NCBI GenBank assembly: GCA_020744425.1 | Contig: JAGMUV010000003.1 | Coordinates: 1,860,001-1,924,000, forward strand | Length of the DNA stretch: 64,000 bases | Direction: 5' to 3' | Source: Dactylonectria macrodidyma | Taxonomy: Eukaryota > Ascomycota > Sordariomycetes > Hypocreales > Nectriaceae | Shown: one piece after another, positions 44,027 to 56,700 of the stretch | How positions within the stretch are numbered: the first letter of the stretch is position 1 | How the letters are laid out: each line of letters opens with the position of its first letter | Translations under genes and position numbers: made by a program | The notes under the pieces: model-generated | Told to the model about the DNA's origin: nothing | The model's input: the letters and a program-made list of their open reading frames with translations, nothing else | The model's database searches: none

Positions 44027-44635
44027 ATGGCGCCGCCTTCTCTCGAAGCACTGCTGGAGCACTACGAATTCGACCCGAACCGGCTGGAGCGGATTGCTTT
44101 CCGCAGGTCCACGCCCGCGCTGACCATCGTCGAGCCTGATGCCTCTTGGCCGCAGGCCTTTAACCTCATCAAAGCGCGTATCGAGTCCGCTCTCGGCCCC
44201 GTGTGCGTTTCTGTCTCCCATGTCGGCTCCACGTCGGTTCCGGGCCTCCTGGCTAAGCCCGTCATCGACATCGACCTCGTCGTCAGGGACGTGACGGACG
44301 AAGCGTCGTACGCGGACCAGCTCGAGGCTGTTGGCTTTCAGTTCCTCGCTCGGGAACCGACTTGGCACGAGCACCGCTTCTTCTGCGGGTACGAACCGCT
44401 GTCCACGAATCTGCATGTCTGGGGACCCGATTGCCCGGAGACGGCTCGCCATGCCATCTTTACTTCATGGCTGAGGCGCAATGAAGCGGACAGGGAGCTC
44501 TATGCGAAGACTAAGAGGGAAATGGTCAAGCTGAGCAATGAGAAGGGGGAAAATGTGATGCAATACAACGCGCGCAAGGAGGCAGTCATTCGTGAAATTT
44601 TAGAGAGGGCGTTTAAGGACCTGGGGTATTTGTGA
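44027..44635 (+). CDS. GrpB-domain protein (UPF0157, nucleotidyltransferase-like)
   Basis: 202 residues in one exon from the ATG at 44027, giving MAPPSLEALLEHYEFDPNRL. The GrpB signature is plain: VSHVGSTSVPGLLAKPVIDIDLVVRD (residues about 65-92), with the Gly-Ser of nucleotidyltransferases and the Asp pair (DIDLVV), then HEHRFFCGYEPLSTNLHVW and a basic C-terminal helical end. In bacteria GrpB proteins are widely distributed but of unknown substrate. In fungi some are fused to CoaE, here the domain stands alone. The Asp positions expected for catalysis are present. A chance open frame extends upstream but starts in non-coding sequence. Confidence 0.9.
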   Translation: MAPPSLEALLEHYEFDPNRLERIAFRRSTPALTIVEPDASWPQAFNLIKARIESALGPVCVSVSHVGSTSVPGLLAKPVIDIDLVVRDVTDEASYADQLEAVGFQFLAREPTWHEHRFFCGYEPLSTNLHVWGPDCPETARHAIFTSWLRRNEADRELYAKTKREMVKLSNEKGENVMQYNARKEAVIREILERAFKDLGYL

Positions 44636-45051
44636 AATCTGGACGAGTTACGTGAAGGCGGGAGTTAAAACCGAAAATTGATGGGCTCAAGTGATGAGAG
44701 AAAACAGGTAAAGTGGAAAGGCACACAATCTGACCTTTACACCACACAAGAATGATATAGAGGAGCATTAGATCAGAATGTATCAATTGAGTTAGGCCAA
44801 AGAAGCTACCTTATTTGTTTCGAATCATTGCCGATTAGAATGTTCAGTGATCTAAGATCGAAGTTGATCCCCCGTATGTGTTAAGGGTAAAATGTAGGGT
44901 AGGCGTCAGGTCAATGGAACCACTGCCCCCACCTGCATCATCCAATCCCGAGCTTAGCCCAAAATTTCGAACTCCATCTTCAACATCACCACTTTCATCA
45001 TCGCACCAGCCGTCCTCAGCCGCAGACCTCCTCTCTGCGCTGCAACCGGCC
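44636..45051. other. Intergenic interval
   Basis: 3' flank of the GrpB gene and promoter/leader of MRPL34. No further feature. Confidence 0.5.
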
Positions 45052-45511
45052 ATGAACACCATGTTTCGGTCCATCACGCGCCTTGCGCGCCCGGCCCTCG
45101 TCAAGCCGCTCTCTCAATCCCCCAGGCAAGCTGTTCTCTACGCCGCATCATGCACTACAATTGCATCTCGAAGCCACCGCTAACGCATTAACTCGCAGGA
45201 CCTTCACTACGCTCGTGCCCCTCCGACCGTCTCTCTCTCCTCTCACAGCTGCCATCCGCCGAACCGCCCTTCCTACGAGCTTCACCCCCTCGACCGTTAG
45301 TGCCGCCGATGTCGTCCCCACGTCCGCCATCTCGGCGCACCCTGCGTTAGGAGGCTCGCAGATCCGCTGCGGACCGCGAAACACGATGAACGGACACACC
45401 CGTCTGATTCAGAAGCGCAGACATGGCTTTCTCTACCGCCAGCGAAGCAAGACGGGTCGCAAGATTCTGCTGCGGAGGAGGATCAAAGGTCGCAAGAACA
45501 TTGCTGCTTAA
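45052..45511 (+). CDS. MRPL34: Mitochondrial ribosomal protein bL34
   Basis: Exons 45052-45125 and 45199-45511 give 128 residues. The intron has a GC donor (AG|GCAAGC) and a normal acceptor with a CTAAC branch (GCTAACGCATTAACTCGCAG). The codon at the junction is AG|G. With a GT rule the gene would be broken. The N-terminus is an Arg/Leu/Ser-rich presequence (MNTMFRSITRLARPALVK). The final 35 residues are bacterial L34: MNGHTRLIQKRRHGFL, YRQRSKTGRKILLRRR and KGRKNIAA. The protein belongs to the large subunit of the mitochondrial ribosome. Confidence 0.93.
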
Positions 45512-48500
45512 GAGGGCTCATGAGAGATGGGAAGTGACAGAGACAAGGCATTGGGCATGTTCTCCGAGCAAATTCGGCCCTAGGAGAAGAGGGAACGGCG
45601 GTGGTGAACAAAACCATCTCCTGTACGATAAATGAATGGGGTAGAAGTGGATGATGAGGGAGACAAGAGGGACGAGGGATGAGAGAAGACCCCGTCCTCG
45701 CTCCCCTGGTGTGATAAAACTGTACAAACGCAGCAATTCAACCATCAATGAGTCGTTTGTGGGTCTATTGAATCTGAAAATGAGCAGTGACGTGCAGCGG
45801 TGGCTGTGTCTGGAACTTTCGGCTTCTCATGAGAGTCAAGTGTTGTCTGGGGATTGGTCGAGTGACCTCGAAAGAGCACTCGAACGAGCAAACTGATCCA
45901 ATTTCCAACATCATCGGATAGACCGGTTAAGGAAATTCTGTTTAGCAAGTTGCTAAAGCATCTACCTTTGATCTAGACCAGCCACCGAGCCCAATTCGTT
46001 GACGATGCCGTGAGCTTTACAAGATTGGGGTTGAGTCGGCGCGACTTCAACACCGACTTGTCGTGTCTATTACACGGAAGATGGCCGCAGCTGCAATATC
46101 AAGCCAAGAGCATTGCTAACTCGGGAGTGCGCACCGCAAGAAGGATGGAGGAAGGACGGAACCGGCGGAAAGGAGAGGAACCCAAGACCTCGTGATGGTG
46201 TTCGCGGCCATGGCATGCGGGGGCTTCGCATGGGACGGCTGGGCCTCGACCGGTCTCACCGTTCGCAGAGGAAGATGAAAGTCGGCGATTTCTACAACCA
46301 CAGCTCAAAATGCGGGATGATGACAATCACAGGCTTGGAAAAAGACGAAATTCAGCTCGTTTTTCTGGTTTATCCTCGGCATGTCTGCCTAGCCTCCCAC
46401 GACTGCAGGTCAACGCACACGCAGATCATCAGGAACGGCCCTAGACAACGGGGTCAGAATGAGGGGGCGGGGGATGGAAGCTGCAGAAAGGCCAGAGCTA
46501 AACCGGAAGGACGAAGATGCCGTCAGGAAGTTTAGATGGGCGTTCCGTCAGCGGGAAGATGCAGGCAGATTGGGGGGTAGAGAGGGGGGGGGGGAAGGGC
46601 CGAGCTGCATATGCGTCAGCCGCAAATGCTGGAGTTGGACGAGGTGGGATGGGATGGTTCGATGAGAGAGGGTTGGATTAGGTAGGTGAGTTTCGATCCA
46701 GCTGTAAGTGGTCTGAGTACCGGTCAGCCCTTGGAAGCCTTTTTGGTAGTGGTGGTGGTATTGATGGGTAGGTGGTGATGATAGATGGTTGTGATGGTGG
46801 GTGTGAGTCGGAACAATTGCTAAATAAAATCATCAAGATTAGCTGCTGCGTAGTTGGCGGATCGACGAACCATCGACCATGACATAATCGGGGTTGCGAA
46901 TGGTAAACGAATAAGAGACGGCTATCATTTACTACCTAATGCGTGCATGTATTCTTGCCTTTGCTGGAATACGAGATGACTGGCTGTCTCTAGGTGCGGT
47001 TTGTTCATGATGTTGACAAGTACCGCCAACCCTGGCGCGATTTCTCGGTATCTCGGTGCGACGTACAGTGACGACAAGACAGGGGAGAGCGCGATTACGG
47101 ACGGCAACCCAAGGCCATGCTCACGATCCCTTCCCCCCCCAACAGAACGAACAGAACCGATCGACTTCCCCGCAAAATCAGAAAAAACCCCCCATGTAAG
47201 CTCAAGGTCAAGGGTTAATCTAGCAAGGGAGGGGGCCCACGAGAGGAGCCGAGAAAATGGCAGCGGGCGGGCCCTAATTGCCAACTTTCCAGGGTTGGTG
47301 CCAGCCGGACGGCGCTGCATTGTCCGAGTCTGGCAGAGGGAGGCAGATGTTCCGGCGCTGGGCATCTCGGGATGCGGGCGAGCTTTGGGCTTAGCTGGGA
47401 ACACAGAAGACTAGAATTTCCGGGGTTTTGTTCAGGTCCTTTGTCGTTTTATCCTTTTTGTTTGTTTTTAGCGTTGCGCTGCTTGACCTCACGTGTGGGA
47501 ATTCCGGGGTGGCCTTGCTTCTTTCTGCGAGTTTTGTTAGCCATCCCAGTAAACCGCGAACATAAGGCGGAACAAGGGGAGGGGGGTGTGATGGAGCGTT
47601 TGTGTGCGTGTTTGCTCTTTTGGTACGAAACCGTATCGCAAGTCCTTCTTCGAGTGTGAGTGCTGCGAGCGCTGTGGTTGGATGAAATGTCTCTGAAGGG
47701 TTGACCATTCGTCACAGCCCCAAACGTTCCCCCCCCTCCTCCGCGGTAAGTCCGTATTGGCGATTGGGTCTAGCATGTGGCAATCTTACCGTTTTGCTGT
47801 GACGCAACAGAAACTCGCAGCCTCACAGCCTTGCGCGAAGCCGTCGAGGCTAACTTGGACGAATCGACGCCTCGAATTGGACTTTGACCGTCACTCGACC
47901 GAGACATGTTGCTCCTTGGCGGTGGCTTTTGTTGGGCTTTCTCCACAGCCTTACTGCCTGGGCACCTAATAAAACCCCGCTGTTATTGAACTGCCCTGTC
48001 AGGTTGTGATAATGGCTACCGGAGTAATTATGTTCTGGGTCCCACATTGCCTGCTGGAGAGGCACGCAACACCAATAACGACAACAGACGACAACCCTGC
48101 TATTGGATCCCATGGTCCAAAAGCCGACGTGATGTGATGTGACGTGAATGGACATTTTTCCTTCCCGCCCTACGAGCACCGACAGAACTGCATCTTGGGC
48201 CAATCCCTGCCCAATGCGACGTTGTCTTGATTTGTCCGCCATTTTGCTTGCTTCTTGCTCCCCTCCCTTGAGATTGATTCTAATAGACCCTTGGCGATGC
48301 CATAACCCTGGACGATTCTAGGACCCCGGGCCCGTTGATTCTGTGAACGACCCCGGCGGCAGCTCCCAACATGACAACCCCCCCCTCCCCATCATCAACC
48401 CCCATCGTCACCACCCGCATTATCTGCTATGTATCCTCACCTATTGCCTTCCCACCCTTTTTTCCATTCGTCCCCATCTCGTACCATCCATCCATCCTTA

Positions 48501-49353
48501 CTACTACATAGCCATCACCCCCTACCCCGGAAGCAAAGCCTCACGTGGCGCCCGCCCCTCCACCGCACGGCAGATCATGTCCATCCCCAGTCACACTCGT
48601 CTTGCCCCTTCTGGGAAGCTCGTCCGGGACGGAAGAGATCAGCATAGCAGTTCGCTCTGTCTACCTTAACCTGGCCCCGCCTAACCGCCCACCAGCCAAA
48701 CTAAATGAGAGTCCCCCCAATCGTCGTCAACCTCGTTTCTTCGTCCTCTAACAAAGTCCACACCGATACTAACATGGGATGGGGGGGAACCCGGCTTTGC
48801 GGAGCGGGGAAAGAGAAGAGAGAAGGAATGACTTGGAACTTGCAAACCACACGCCCACCAGTCCTAAGCCCACAATGATCCTCGTATGCCCACCATCGTC
48901 CTATGTGTTTTCCCGCCTTTTGCTCTGCCACCCCTCCCTCTGTAGGTCTCAGATCCTATACGGGGATTGACCAGCCCATATCCCGTTGCGGATGAGCTGA
49001 GTCGTCCAGCTTCCCAAGCGGGATGGCAACTACCTAGCATGGATCATGGCACTGGTCAACCGGGTTGACATGTGGCAGACAAAGTGTGTGTCAGAAGCCG
49101 TTGAAGCCGCCGCCTCGTCTCGAAGCTGAACCCGTCCCGGTCACTTCCTCGGAGGGCATACTATCCCTTCGTCGCTTTGCTAACTCCACCCCTGGTCGAC
49201 CTCCCCCTTGACAGAAAAGTCCTTGTGGACTCGGCTTGCGTTATTAGTATATATATCTATCCAACTTCCCCAGCTTCTTCCTGTTGTGCCATTCCATATC
49301 TGAGCTGCCATCGTCCATCCATAGTTCTGCAAGTTGCCAACAGCCTCATCACC
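45512..49353. other. Large gene-poor interval of 3.8 kb
   Basis: No gene supported. It contains G/C homopolymer runs (a G run near 46580; C runs near 47135 and 47730) and stretches with very low ATG content in one orientation. Open frames are short and compositionally odd. It ends with the promoter of the lipase gene. No transposon protein or terminal repeat was seen. Confidence 0.5.
49248..49256 (+). promoter_or_regulatory. TATA-like box of the lipase gene
   Basis: TATATATAT lies 98 bp upstream of the lipase ATG, a fitting distance for a core promoter. Confidence 0.45.
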
Positions 49354-50500
49354 ATGCTTGTCCTGTCTTTGCTCTCCTCAGTCGGCGTTGCTGCCGCGGC
49401 CTCCATTGGCAACTATGCTCGCATGCTTGAGGATAGAGGTGAGTTTTCTCGTCTAATAACCAAAAGAAAACGGAAACTGACACCAATGCCGTAGCTGTGA
49501 CTGTGACATCTGCAAACTTGGCCAACTTCCAATTCTACGCTCAGCACTCGGCCGCTGCCTACTGCAACTATGGTGCCAAAGCTGGCGCCAAGATCTCATG
49601 CGGCGGATATTGCCCGACCGTTGAGAGCGACGGCGCGGTTATTGTAGCATCCTTTGGGTGAGTGACCTTGTCATCATGACCACCAAATCATGAACCTCGC
49701 AAAGTCTCAGAGGATGTGTGTGTGGCTGACAACAACACCACCGAAATAGTGGCAGCGCAACGGGCATCGCTGGCTACGTCTCGACCGACGCCACGCGCAA
49801 GGAGATTGTCATCTCGATCCGCGGCAGCAGCAACATCCGCAACTGGATCACCAACCTGGACTTTGGCCAGGACTCGTGCTCATCGCTGACCTCTGGCTGC
49901 GGCGTCCACTCGGGCTTCCAGAACGCCTGGGACGAGATCGCGGCCGCCGCAAAGGCCGCCGTCGTCAAGGCCCGGACGGCCAACCCGTCATACACAGTCG
50001 TTTCCACCGGCCACTCGCTGGGCGGCGCCGTCGCGACTCTCGCCGCCGCCTACCTCCGCAAGGCCGGCATCCCCATGGACCTCTACACCTTCGGCTCCCC
50101 CCGCGTCGGCGACGGTGACTTCGCCAACTTCGTCACCAGCCAGGCCGGCGCCGAGTACCGCGTCACCCACGAGGCCGACCCCGTGCCCCGTCTGCCTCCG
50201 ATCATCTTCGGCTACCGCCACACCTCCCCGGAGTACTGGCTCACCGGCGGCTCCTCCGACACCACCACCTACTCCGTCTCGTCCATTAAGGTGTGCGAGG
50301 GTAATGCCAACATTGGCTGCAACGCTGGCACCCTGGGCCTTGATATCGTCGCCCACCTCAACTATCTCCAGGATATCTCGGGTTGCTCTGCTGTTGGCAT
50401 CGCCTGGAAGCGCGACGACTTAACCGATGCGGAGCTCGAGGCCAAGCTCAACAACTACGCCAAGTTGGATATGGAATATGTTTCCTACCAACACAGCTAG
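49354..50500 (+). CDS. Secreted class 3 lipase / feruloyl-esterase-like
   Basis: Exons 49354-49438, 49495-49657 and 49750-50500 give 332 residues. The N-terminus is hydrophobic with a likely signal peptide ([19 protein letters not shown]). The fungal class 3 lipase fold shows [38 protein letters not shown] and GHSLGGA with nucleophile S172. D226 ([10 protein letters not shown]) and H285 (AHLNYL) complete the triad. Several Cys (for example C244-type positions and CSSLTSGCG) fit disulphides in a secreted protein. Members hydrolyse triacylglycerols or feruloyl esters, and the substrate cannot be told from sequence alone. The convergent RAD7 gene ends 331 bp away. Confidence 0.94.
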
Positions 50501-50831
50501 TTGATAAAAAAAAAAGTCCAATAAGAAATCAAGGGGTGTAGCGTTGAACATATCAAGAGCGTTGTGTATATGGGCCGCATTTAGCCGCAATCGTCATGTC
50601 ATCCGTCATGTTGTATATAGTTATGAAAGAACGGGTGATAATGTACATCGATTGTTTCAAAAGTCATTATTCTGCTTATGAATACTCCCCGTGCCAGGCA
50701 ATGCAAATACAAACCCCCCTGTACCGGTTCCCTACTGAAAAATGACAACAGCTCTTCCACGCTCTATGGAATTAAAGGAACAAAGCGCCACTGCTCAGTG
50801 ATACAATGCACAGCCTCAAAATAAATGCACA
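50501..50831. other. Convergent 3' interval
   Basis: 3' flanks of the lipase and RAD7 genes. Contains a short A run after the lipase stop. No other feature. Confidence 0.5.
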
Positions 50832-52909
50832 TCAGTCATCAGTCCCCTGTACAATCATGCCTTGCGCATTGGGAACTCCGACTAGAATGACTCCACGTGG
50901 TACCCGGACTTCCTTCACCTTCATGCAGCCAAAGACATTTACCTCACGGATATTCGGGCATGCTCGGAAGATGCATCCTAGTACAAAATCCGTAACTTCT
51001 TCGCAGAAAGAAATCTCCAATTCTCGCAGTTCAGGGTATCTGTTCTTCTCGTTGAAGACCTCCTCAAAGGCCTCGCGAGAGATGTGGCGGCAGGCGTGCA
51101 CGTTGAGATACCGCAGTTTCAGACCAGAATGCGCCATCAGGGCTTTGAATCCTTCACTGCACAGCCCAATACTGTCGGGATTGTCACGCGGTTTGGTCGA
51201 GTCCAGTTGTCGGCATTTCTGGAAATCGATAATGTGCAGGGGTGGGTTCGCCCACTCCTTGAAAAGGGAAACGAATCCGTTGTCTGTCATGCTCTCGCTG
51301 TCTGTGATGCGAAGCTTGGTGAGGGAGCGACAGTGCTCATTGATTGCTTTCAAGAGATCGTCGTTGACGGCAGGAACAATCTTGAGCGAGAGCGTCTGCA
51401 GTTTCTGGCCGATTTGCGAGATGGCATGAGTGTAAGCCGCCGTAGAGGTTGGTGTCTGCAACTGAAGACCAAGATGTACAAGGCTAGGTATCCCTTCGAG
51501 GGCTTTGACGCCTTTGTCAGACACTTGTTGATTGTTCTCGATCTTCAATCGGGTCAGGTTTGGACATGACTCCCTAAGTAATCCAACAGTTTCGTCCCCA
51601 AAGTGCTTGTCAGTGTAGTAAACCTGTAGGGTCTTCAATGCTCGTCCTTTTGCCTTGATGAACTCGTGCCACTTTTCTTCGCTGAGAAGGTTTGCACCAT
51701 GGAGATAGAACGACTCTAGGGAGATGTCGCGGGTCAGGAAATAATCCATTACTTCGTCCTTGAATTGAATCCCACAGCGAATCTTGAGCCGGCGAAGGTT
51801 GGGCGATACCTGAAAGATGCTGACGTAGTCTTGTTCGCCAAGCTTCGCACCATCATAAATGTGAAGGATCTCTGTGGATGGTTGCACAAAGAGCGGAAGC
51901 GTATCTGGCTTCAACAGGCGCCGCTTTGAGAACATTCGGGCAATTTTGTCAACCAAATGATCAGGCAAATCTCCTAGACTGTCCGCCAGATCGACGTTCT
52001 TGGCCAGGGTCTGCACACATAGTGTCACCAGGCTTTTGGTGCCGACATCGCCATCTAGAATTCTGCTTTGGATGGCGCGTCGTCTGCCCACACCACCTGC
52101 AGCAGCCTGCTTCTTGGGTTTCTTTTTCGGCTGGCCTGCTTGCTGTTCCTTGGCTACTTGCCGTCCACATGGAGCACACAGCAAGCCACCCTCAGGACCA
52201 GCGACTGAGTAGGGGGTGACTGTGAACCGCTTCTCACAAATGGCACAATTTTCCATCTGACCAGGCATCGGGGCGCTTCGTTCATCAAAGATGGCTCGGG
52301 CAATGTCATCTTCGTCGTCGGAATCAAGGGCATGCTTTTTGCGCTTCTTGAAAGCCTTGCTTGCCTTGATTTTCTCCAGTGCCTTTTCCTGTTCTTTTTC
52401 CTTCTTCGATTTCTGGTCGTCTTTTGCATTGCGGTTTGATCGTCGTCCTGAGGCGCTTGACTCGGCAATCGTCACATCCTCCTCACCAAGTCCATTATTA
52501 TTCTGTGCTGCGGCGGCTTGGCGGCGCGCATCGGCATCCTCCCGAATTCGCAGAGCTGAGATATTGTGAGACTGTCAATCCAGATTAGGGTCTTGGTCAA
52601 AGAGAACGATAATTATGGTCCTTACGGCAAGGAAGTCCGTCAATGCGGATTGCCTGGCGGCGTTAGTTGATAGTCTCAAGCGCAGGTATTTCGGGTTATG
52701 CTTACGGCCCAATGACAGCGCGCCTAGCGGGTGCATCCGGCCTGGCAGGTACAGTCGGGTTATTGCTCGCATTTTCGTTCTGGGCAGTATTGTTGTTCTG
52801 ATTGCCATTTTGACCATTGTTCTGGGCCTGGGTGCTCCTCCGGCGTACCCTGACAGGTGGAGTTAGCTATTCTTGTATCCTTGTCGACAAGAGAGAGAAA
52901 AACCAACAT
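50832..52909 (-). CDS. RAD7: DNA repair protein Rad7 (LRR subunit of the Rad7-Rad16 complex)
   Basis: Main exon 50832-52571, with 52626-52653 and 52706-52849 before it, and a proposed 2-base coding piece 52908-52909. The spliced protein has about 637 residues. The N-terminus carries VIGPQSALTDFLASHNIS, the conserved Rad7 start motif, made by joining the small exons. A C4 zinc motif follows near residue 165 (ENCAICEKRF, LLCAPCGRQ), then about twelve leucine-rich repeats (about 240-630; RLKIENNQQVSDKGV, ELEISFCEEVTDFVL). Rad7 binds Rad16 and, with Abf1 in yeast, works in repair of non-transcribed DNA; with Elc1 and Cul3 it forms a ubiquitin ligase. The start is the weak point: AT|G would be split by a 58-bp intron with donor GTTGGT and branch GCTAAC. 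Confidence 0.93.
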
Positions 52910-53775
52910 GATCTAAGAAGTGAACGTGTCACTCGCCGTGAATTCTCGCTGTTTGGTTTCGTGGTTACTAGGAATCTGCATCCATGAAGTTTTGACGAAG
53001 GCAAGTCACTAATGGTCGCCAGGTTTTGGCTGGCGCAAGTGGGAGGCAAGTGGCGTTGTCCCCTTCAATTGCAACAGCTAGCTGGGAATCACAAGCGTGA
53101 GGTCGCTCAGCACGGAATTAACACGGTGTCATGTGACTTTCTGCACTCTTGACAGAAACCCACTTACCAGATACACACTGTAGACATGCTTTCAGCTGTA
53201 TGCACAGCTGCGCTAGTTGAGTGCGTTGACACAGTGCGGCTTTCTTCAAAGAAATTCATTTAACCTGACGAGAGTGTCACGTGACTTCGCGTAGAGGGGC
53301 AACGCGCCGTCGCCCTTCCCTGGCCAGGCACTGTGAACTTGTGAATTGGCAGCTGCGACGACCCCAAAAAAGGAGCCGCCAGTGGCAACTTTTCTTTCAC
53401 CCGCAACCAGTTTTGTCCCATTCACTGTCACGGACAGCCAGACCTTTTCTCTCCTTGAATGAGGGCAGTCCTCGCTGTGTGTTGATTTTTTTCGTTCGTT
53501 TGTTTGCGCATGCACGTCGCAGACGCATCTCCTGGCCATTCCTCCCGTTGTCCCGCTCTGCCAAGTTTGACAGTTCAGTAGAGTGAACTCGCAGGGGTTC
53601 GACCTGCACCTCTGGTCCCAGACTTTCGTTTCCCTTTGACCTATCGGTCACATAATCCTCCCCGAGGGATAGCCATCGAACACATTACTTGGCCGACATT
53701 TTCCACCTGCTTTGTCCTCATCGCATCCGCAACAAGTGCTGGCCTTGACGCTTCTACGTCATCCCAGCCTTGACG
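52910..53775. promoter_or_regulatory. Divergent promoter interval of RAD7 and RAD16
   Basis: 866 bp lie between the start codons of two genes whose products form one complex. Several GTCACGTGAC-like palindromic pieces (TCATGTGACTT near 53129; GTCACGTGAC at 53277-53286) are visible and could be bound by basic helix-loop-helix factors (inference). Confidence 0.5.
53277..53286. promoter_or_regulatory. Perfect CACGTG palindrome
   Basis: GTCACGTGAC is a 10-bp perfect palindrome with an E-box core, located in the RAD7-RAD16 interval about 490 bp upstream of the RAD16 ATG. Confidence 0.5.
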
Positions 53776-56700
53776 ATGCCTCGTGGCCGCCCCGCTGCAC
53801 AGGGACCATCGACCCCATCTGCAGCAAATGGTGGGTTGCGGTTACATCTAACAGTTGTGTTCGTTTACTAACAGCGTACAACTTAGATTCTAGGGATGCT
53901 TCATCTACCGGTACGGGCCGTTTAACCAGATCGGCATCTACCCGGAACTTAGTTGTTCCATCTGTTGTCGCGGATCCCTCAAGCACTCCTGCTTCTGCGG
54001 AAAAGCGCCCAAGGGGCCGTCCTAGAAAGACAACATTGCCTGTAGATGAAACAACTTCTCCTGCAACTGCCCCTACGAGAAGAGGTCGTGGAAGGCCAAG
54101 CAAGGCTTCACTCCTTGGTAGCGAGTCGGTTTCTACAGTTCCAACCCCATTGGGAGGCACTTCTGAAAGTGAATATTCGACCCCAGGAACCAGCATAGTG
54201 CCCACACCAGCCGCTTCTGACCGGAACAAGTCTTCGTCTTTCGAGGTGCATCTTTCTGGAACCCGTCAAAATGGGCCAGACCGGGAGCGCGGGCTTCGCA
54301 ATAGCATCTACTCCATGAAGTCCGCTCCAAAGGGCAAAAAGACTGAGATCAATGACACTGATGAGGAAGAGGAAGGTTTTTCAGACACAACTCCCGATGC
54401 AACATTAGCTCGTCGACTACAAGAAGCGGAGTTCCACAACTCGGACAAAGCAACCCCGTCACAACTACCAGTGCGCCGCCGAAACACCCGAGGAACAGCC
54501 TCTACCATTTCCGCCCCGCCTCCAGCTGCTGCCAACCCCCCAGTCACCAAGCGAGGCCGGGCTTCAACCGTCTCCAGCACAAAGCTTAGCCATCCGTCAA
54601 AGAGGGCCAGGGTCATTGCCGACTCTGACGACTCTGACATCGACATGGATGCTGAAATTGCTGCTGCAGTTGATCTTGAAAGTGGCATGGACCCCGTGGA
54701 TTCCGATGCTGATGTCTCCTTACCAGACACAAATGAGGGTAGTGATGATGATGGTGATGATGATGAGGATGATTTGAGCGAAGATGATGCACCGCTGGCA
54801 AGGAGAATTGGGAAGGCTAGACCAACAGCACGATCTTCCGTGGCTAAGGGCAAACGCCCCCTCCGCCCGATGATGCCGGCACATCCTCGCGCCACCAAGA
54901 CCCGGATCTCCTCTGTTCTAGACGACAGCGCAGACGAGCTCACTGAACTAGAGACGGACGTTTCCGCCAGCGGACTGTCAGAAATTTCTACTGTAGCAAG
55001 TGGACTGAGCTCTACCGATAATAGTGATACCGACATGGACCAGCATTTGCAAAACCTGCGGAGAATTGCCCAGGAGCGACGGGCTTACCGAAGGCCGGGT
55101 AACGGTGGCCGCCGCCTTAAGAAAGAGCGTGACCGTCTTGAGGCCAATCATCCTGAGATCATTACTATGTGGCAGGATCTTGAAAACATGCCTGTTCTCA
55201 AAGCTGGTAGAGCACCCCAACCCCAAACAATTTCTCGGCAACTCAAAAATTTCCAATTGGAGGGCCTTGCCTGGATGAACGCCATGGAGAAGACCGAGTG
55301 GAAGGGTGGCCTTCTTGGAGACGAAATGGGCCTGGGAAAAACCATTCAAGCTGTCTCGCTCATCATGTCGGATTACCCTGCCAAGCAACCGTCGCTGGTC
55401 CTTGTACCCCCTGTTGCTCTGATGCAGTGGCAACAAGAGATTAAATCCTACACCGATGGCACATTAAAAACGTTTGTTTATCATGGCACAAATCAAAAGG
55501 CCAAGAGCATGACTGCCAAGGAGCTCAAGCGATACGATGTCATAATGATGTCGTACAACAGCCTTGAGTCCATTTACCGGAAACAAGAAAAGGGGTTCAA
55601 ACGGAAGGACGGTATTTACAAGGAGAAGAGTGTTATACACTCCATAAATTTCCACCGAGCCATCCTAGACGAGGCTCACTGCATCAAGACAAGGACTACG
55701 ATGACGGCGAAGGCCTGTTTCGCCCTCAAGACTGATTTTCGTTGGTGTTTGACGGGAACACCCCTTCAAAACCGAATCGGTGAATTCTTCTCCTTGATTC
55801 GATTTCTCAACATACGTCCCTTTGCATCATATCTTTGCAAGCAATGCCCTTGTTCAACTCTTGAGTGGAACATGAATGAGGACAGTCGCTGCACCCAATG
55901 CAATCATGCCGGTATGCAACACGTTTCTGTCTTTAACCAGGAGCTTCTCAACCCTATTCAGAAGTTTGGCAATCTTGGCCCAGGGCGAGAAGCTTTCAGG
56001 AAGCTTCGGTTGATGACGGACCGCATCATGCTGCGCCGGCTGAAGAAGGATCATACGAACGCCATGGAGCTCCCTGTCAAGGAGATCTACGTCGACCGCC
56101 AATTCTTTGGCGAGGAAGAAAACGATTTTGCCAACAGCATCATGACCAGTGGCAAGCGTAAATTCGATACGTATGTCGCACAGGGTGTTCTTCTGAACAA
56201 CTATGCCAACATTTTCGGTCTCATCATGCAAATGAGACAAGTTGCGGACCATCCAGATCTGATCCTCAAGAAGAATGCCGATGGCGGCCAGAACATTCTG
56301 GTATGCTGTATCTGCGACGAGCCTGCCGAAGATACCATCCGCAGTCGATGCAAGCACGACTTTTGCCGGGCTTGTGTTGGTGGCTATGTCCGCTCCACAG
56401 CTGAACCTGATTGTCCACGATGCCACATTCCCTTGTCAATTGATCTTGAGCAACCCGAGATTGAGCAGGACGAGAACCTCGTCAAGAAGAATTCCATCAT
56501 CAATCGGATCAAGATGGAGAACTGGACTTCCTCGTCGAAGATTGAGCTACTTGTCCACGAGCTTCACAAACTTCGCTCTGACAACGCGTCCCACAAGTCA
56601 ATCATCTTCTCACAATTTACCACCATGCTACAACTCATCGAGTGGCGACTTCGCAGAGCTGGTATCACCACGGTTATGCTTGACGGAAGCATGACACCTG

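Noticed and set aside
46565..46600. Long G run as a structural element
   Set aside because: A single homopolymer in a gene-free area; could be sequence or assembly noise and shows no periodic G-tracts.
53585..53620. GGTTCGACCTG resembling a tRNA T-arm
   Set aside because: No acceptor stem or D-arm; it lies in the RAD16 leader.
54308..55036. 242-codon minus-strand frame, almost all Ser/Val/Leu
   Set aside because: Antisense to the acidic Ser/Asp-rich region of RAD16; a composition artefact.
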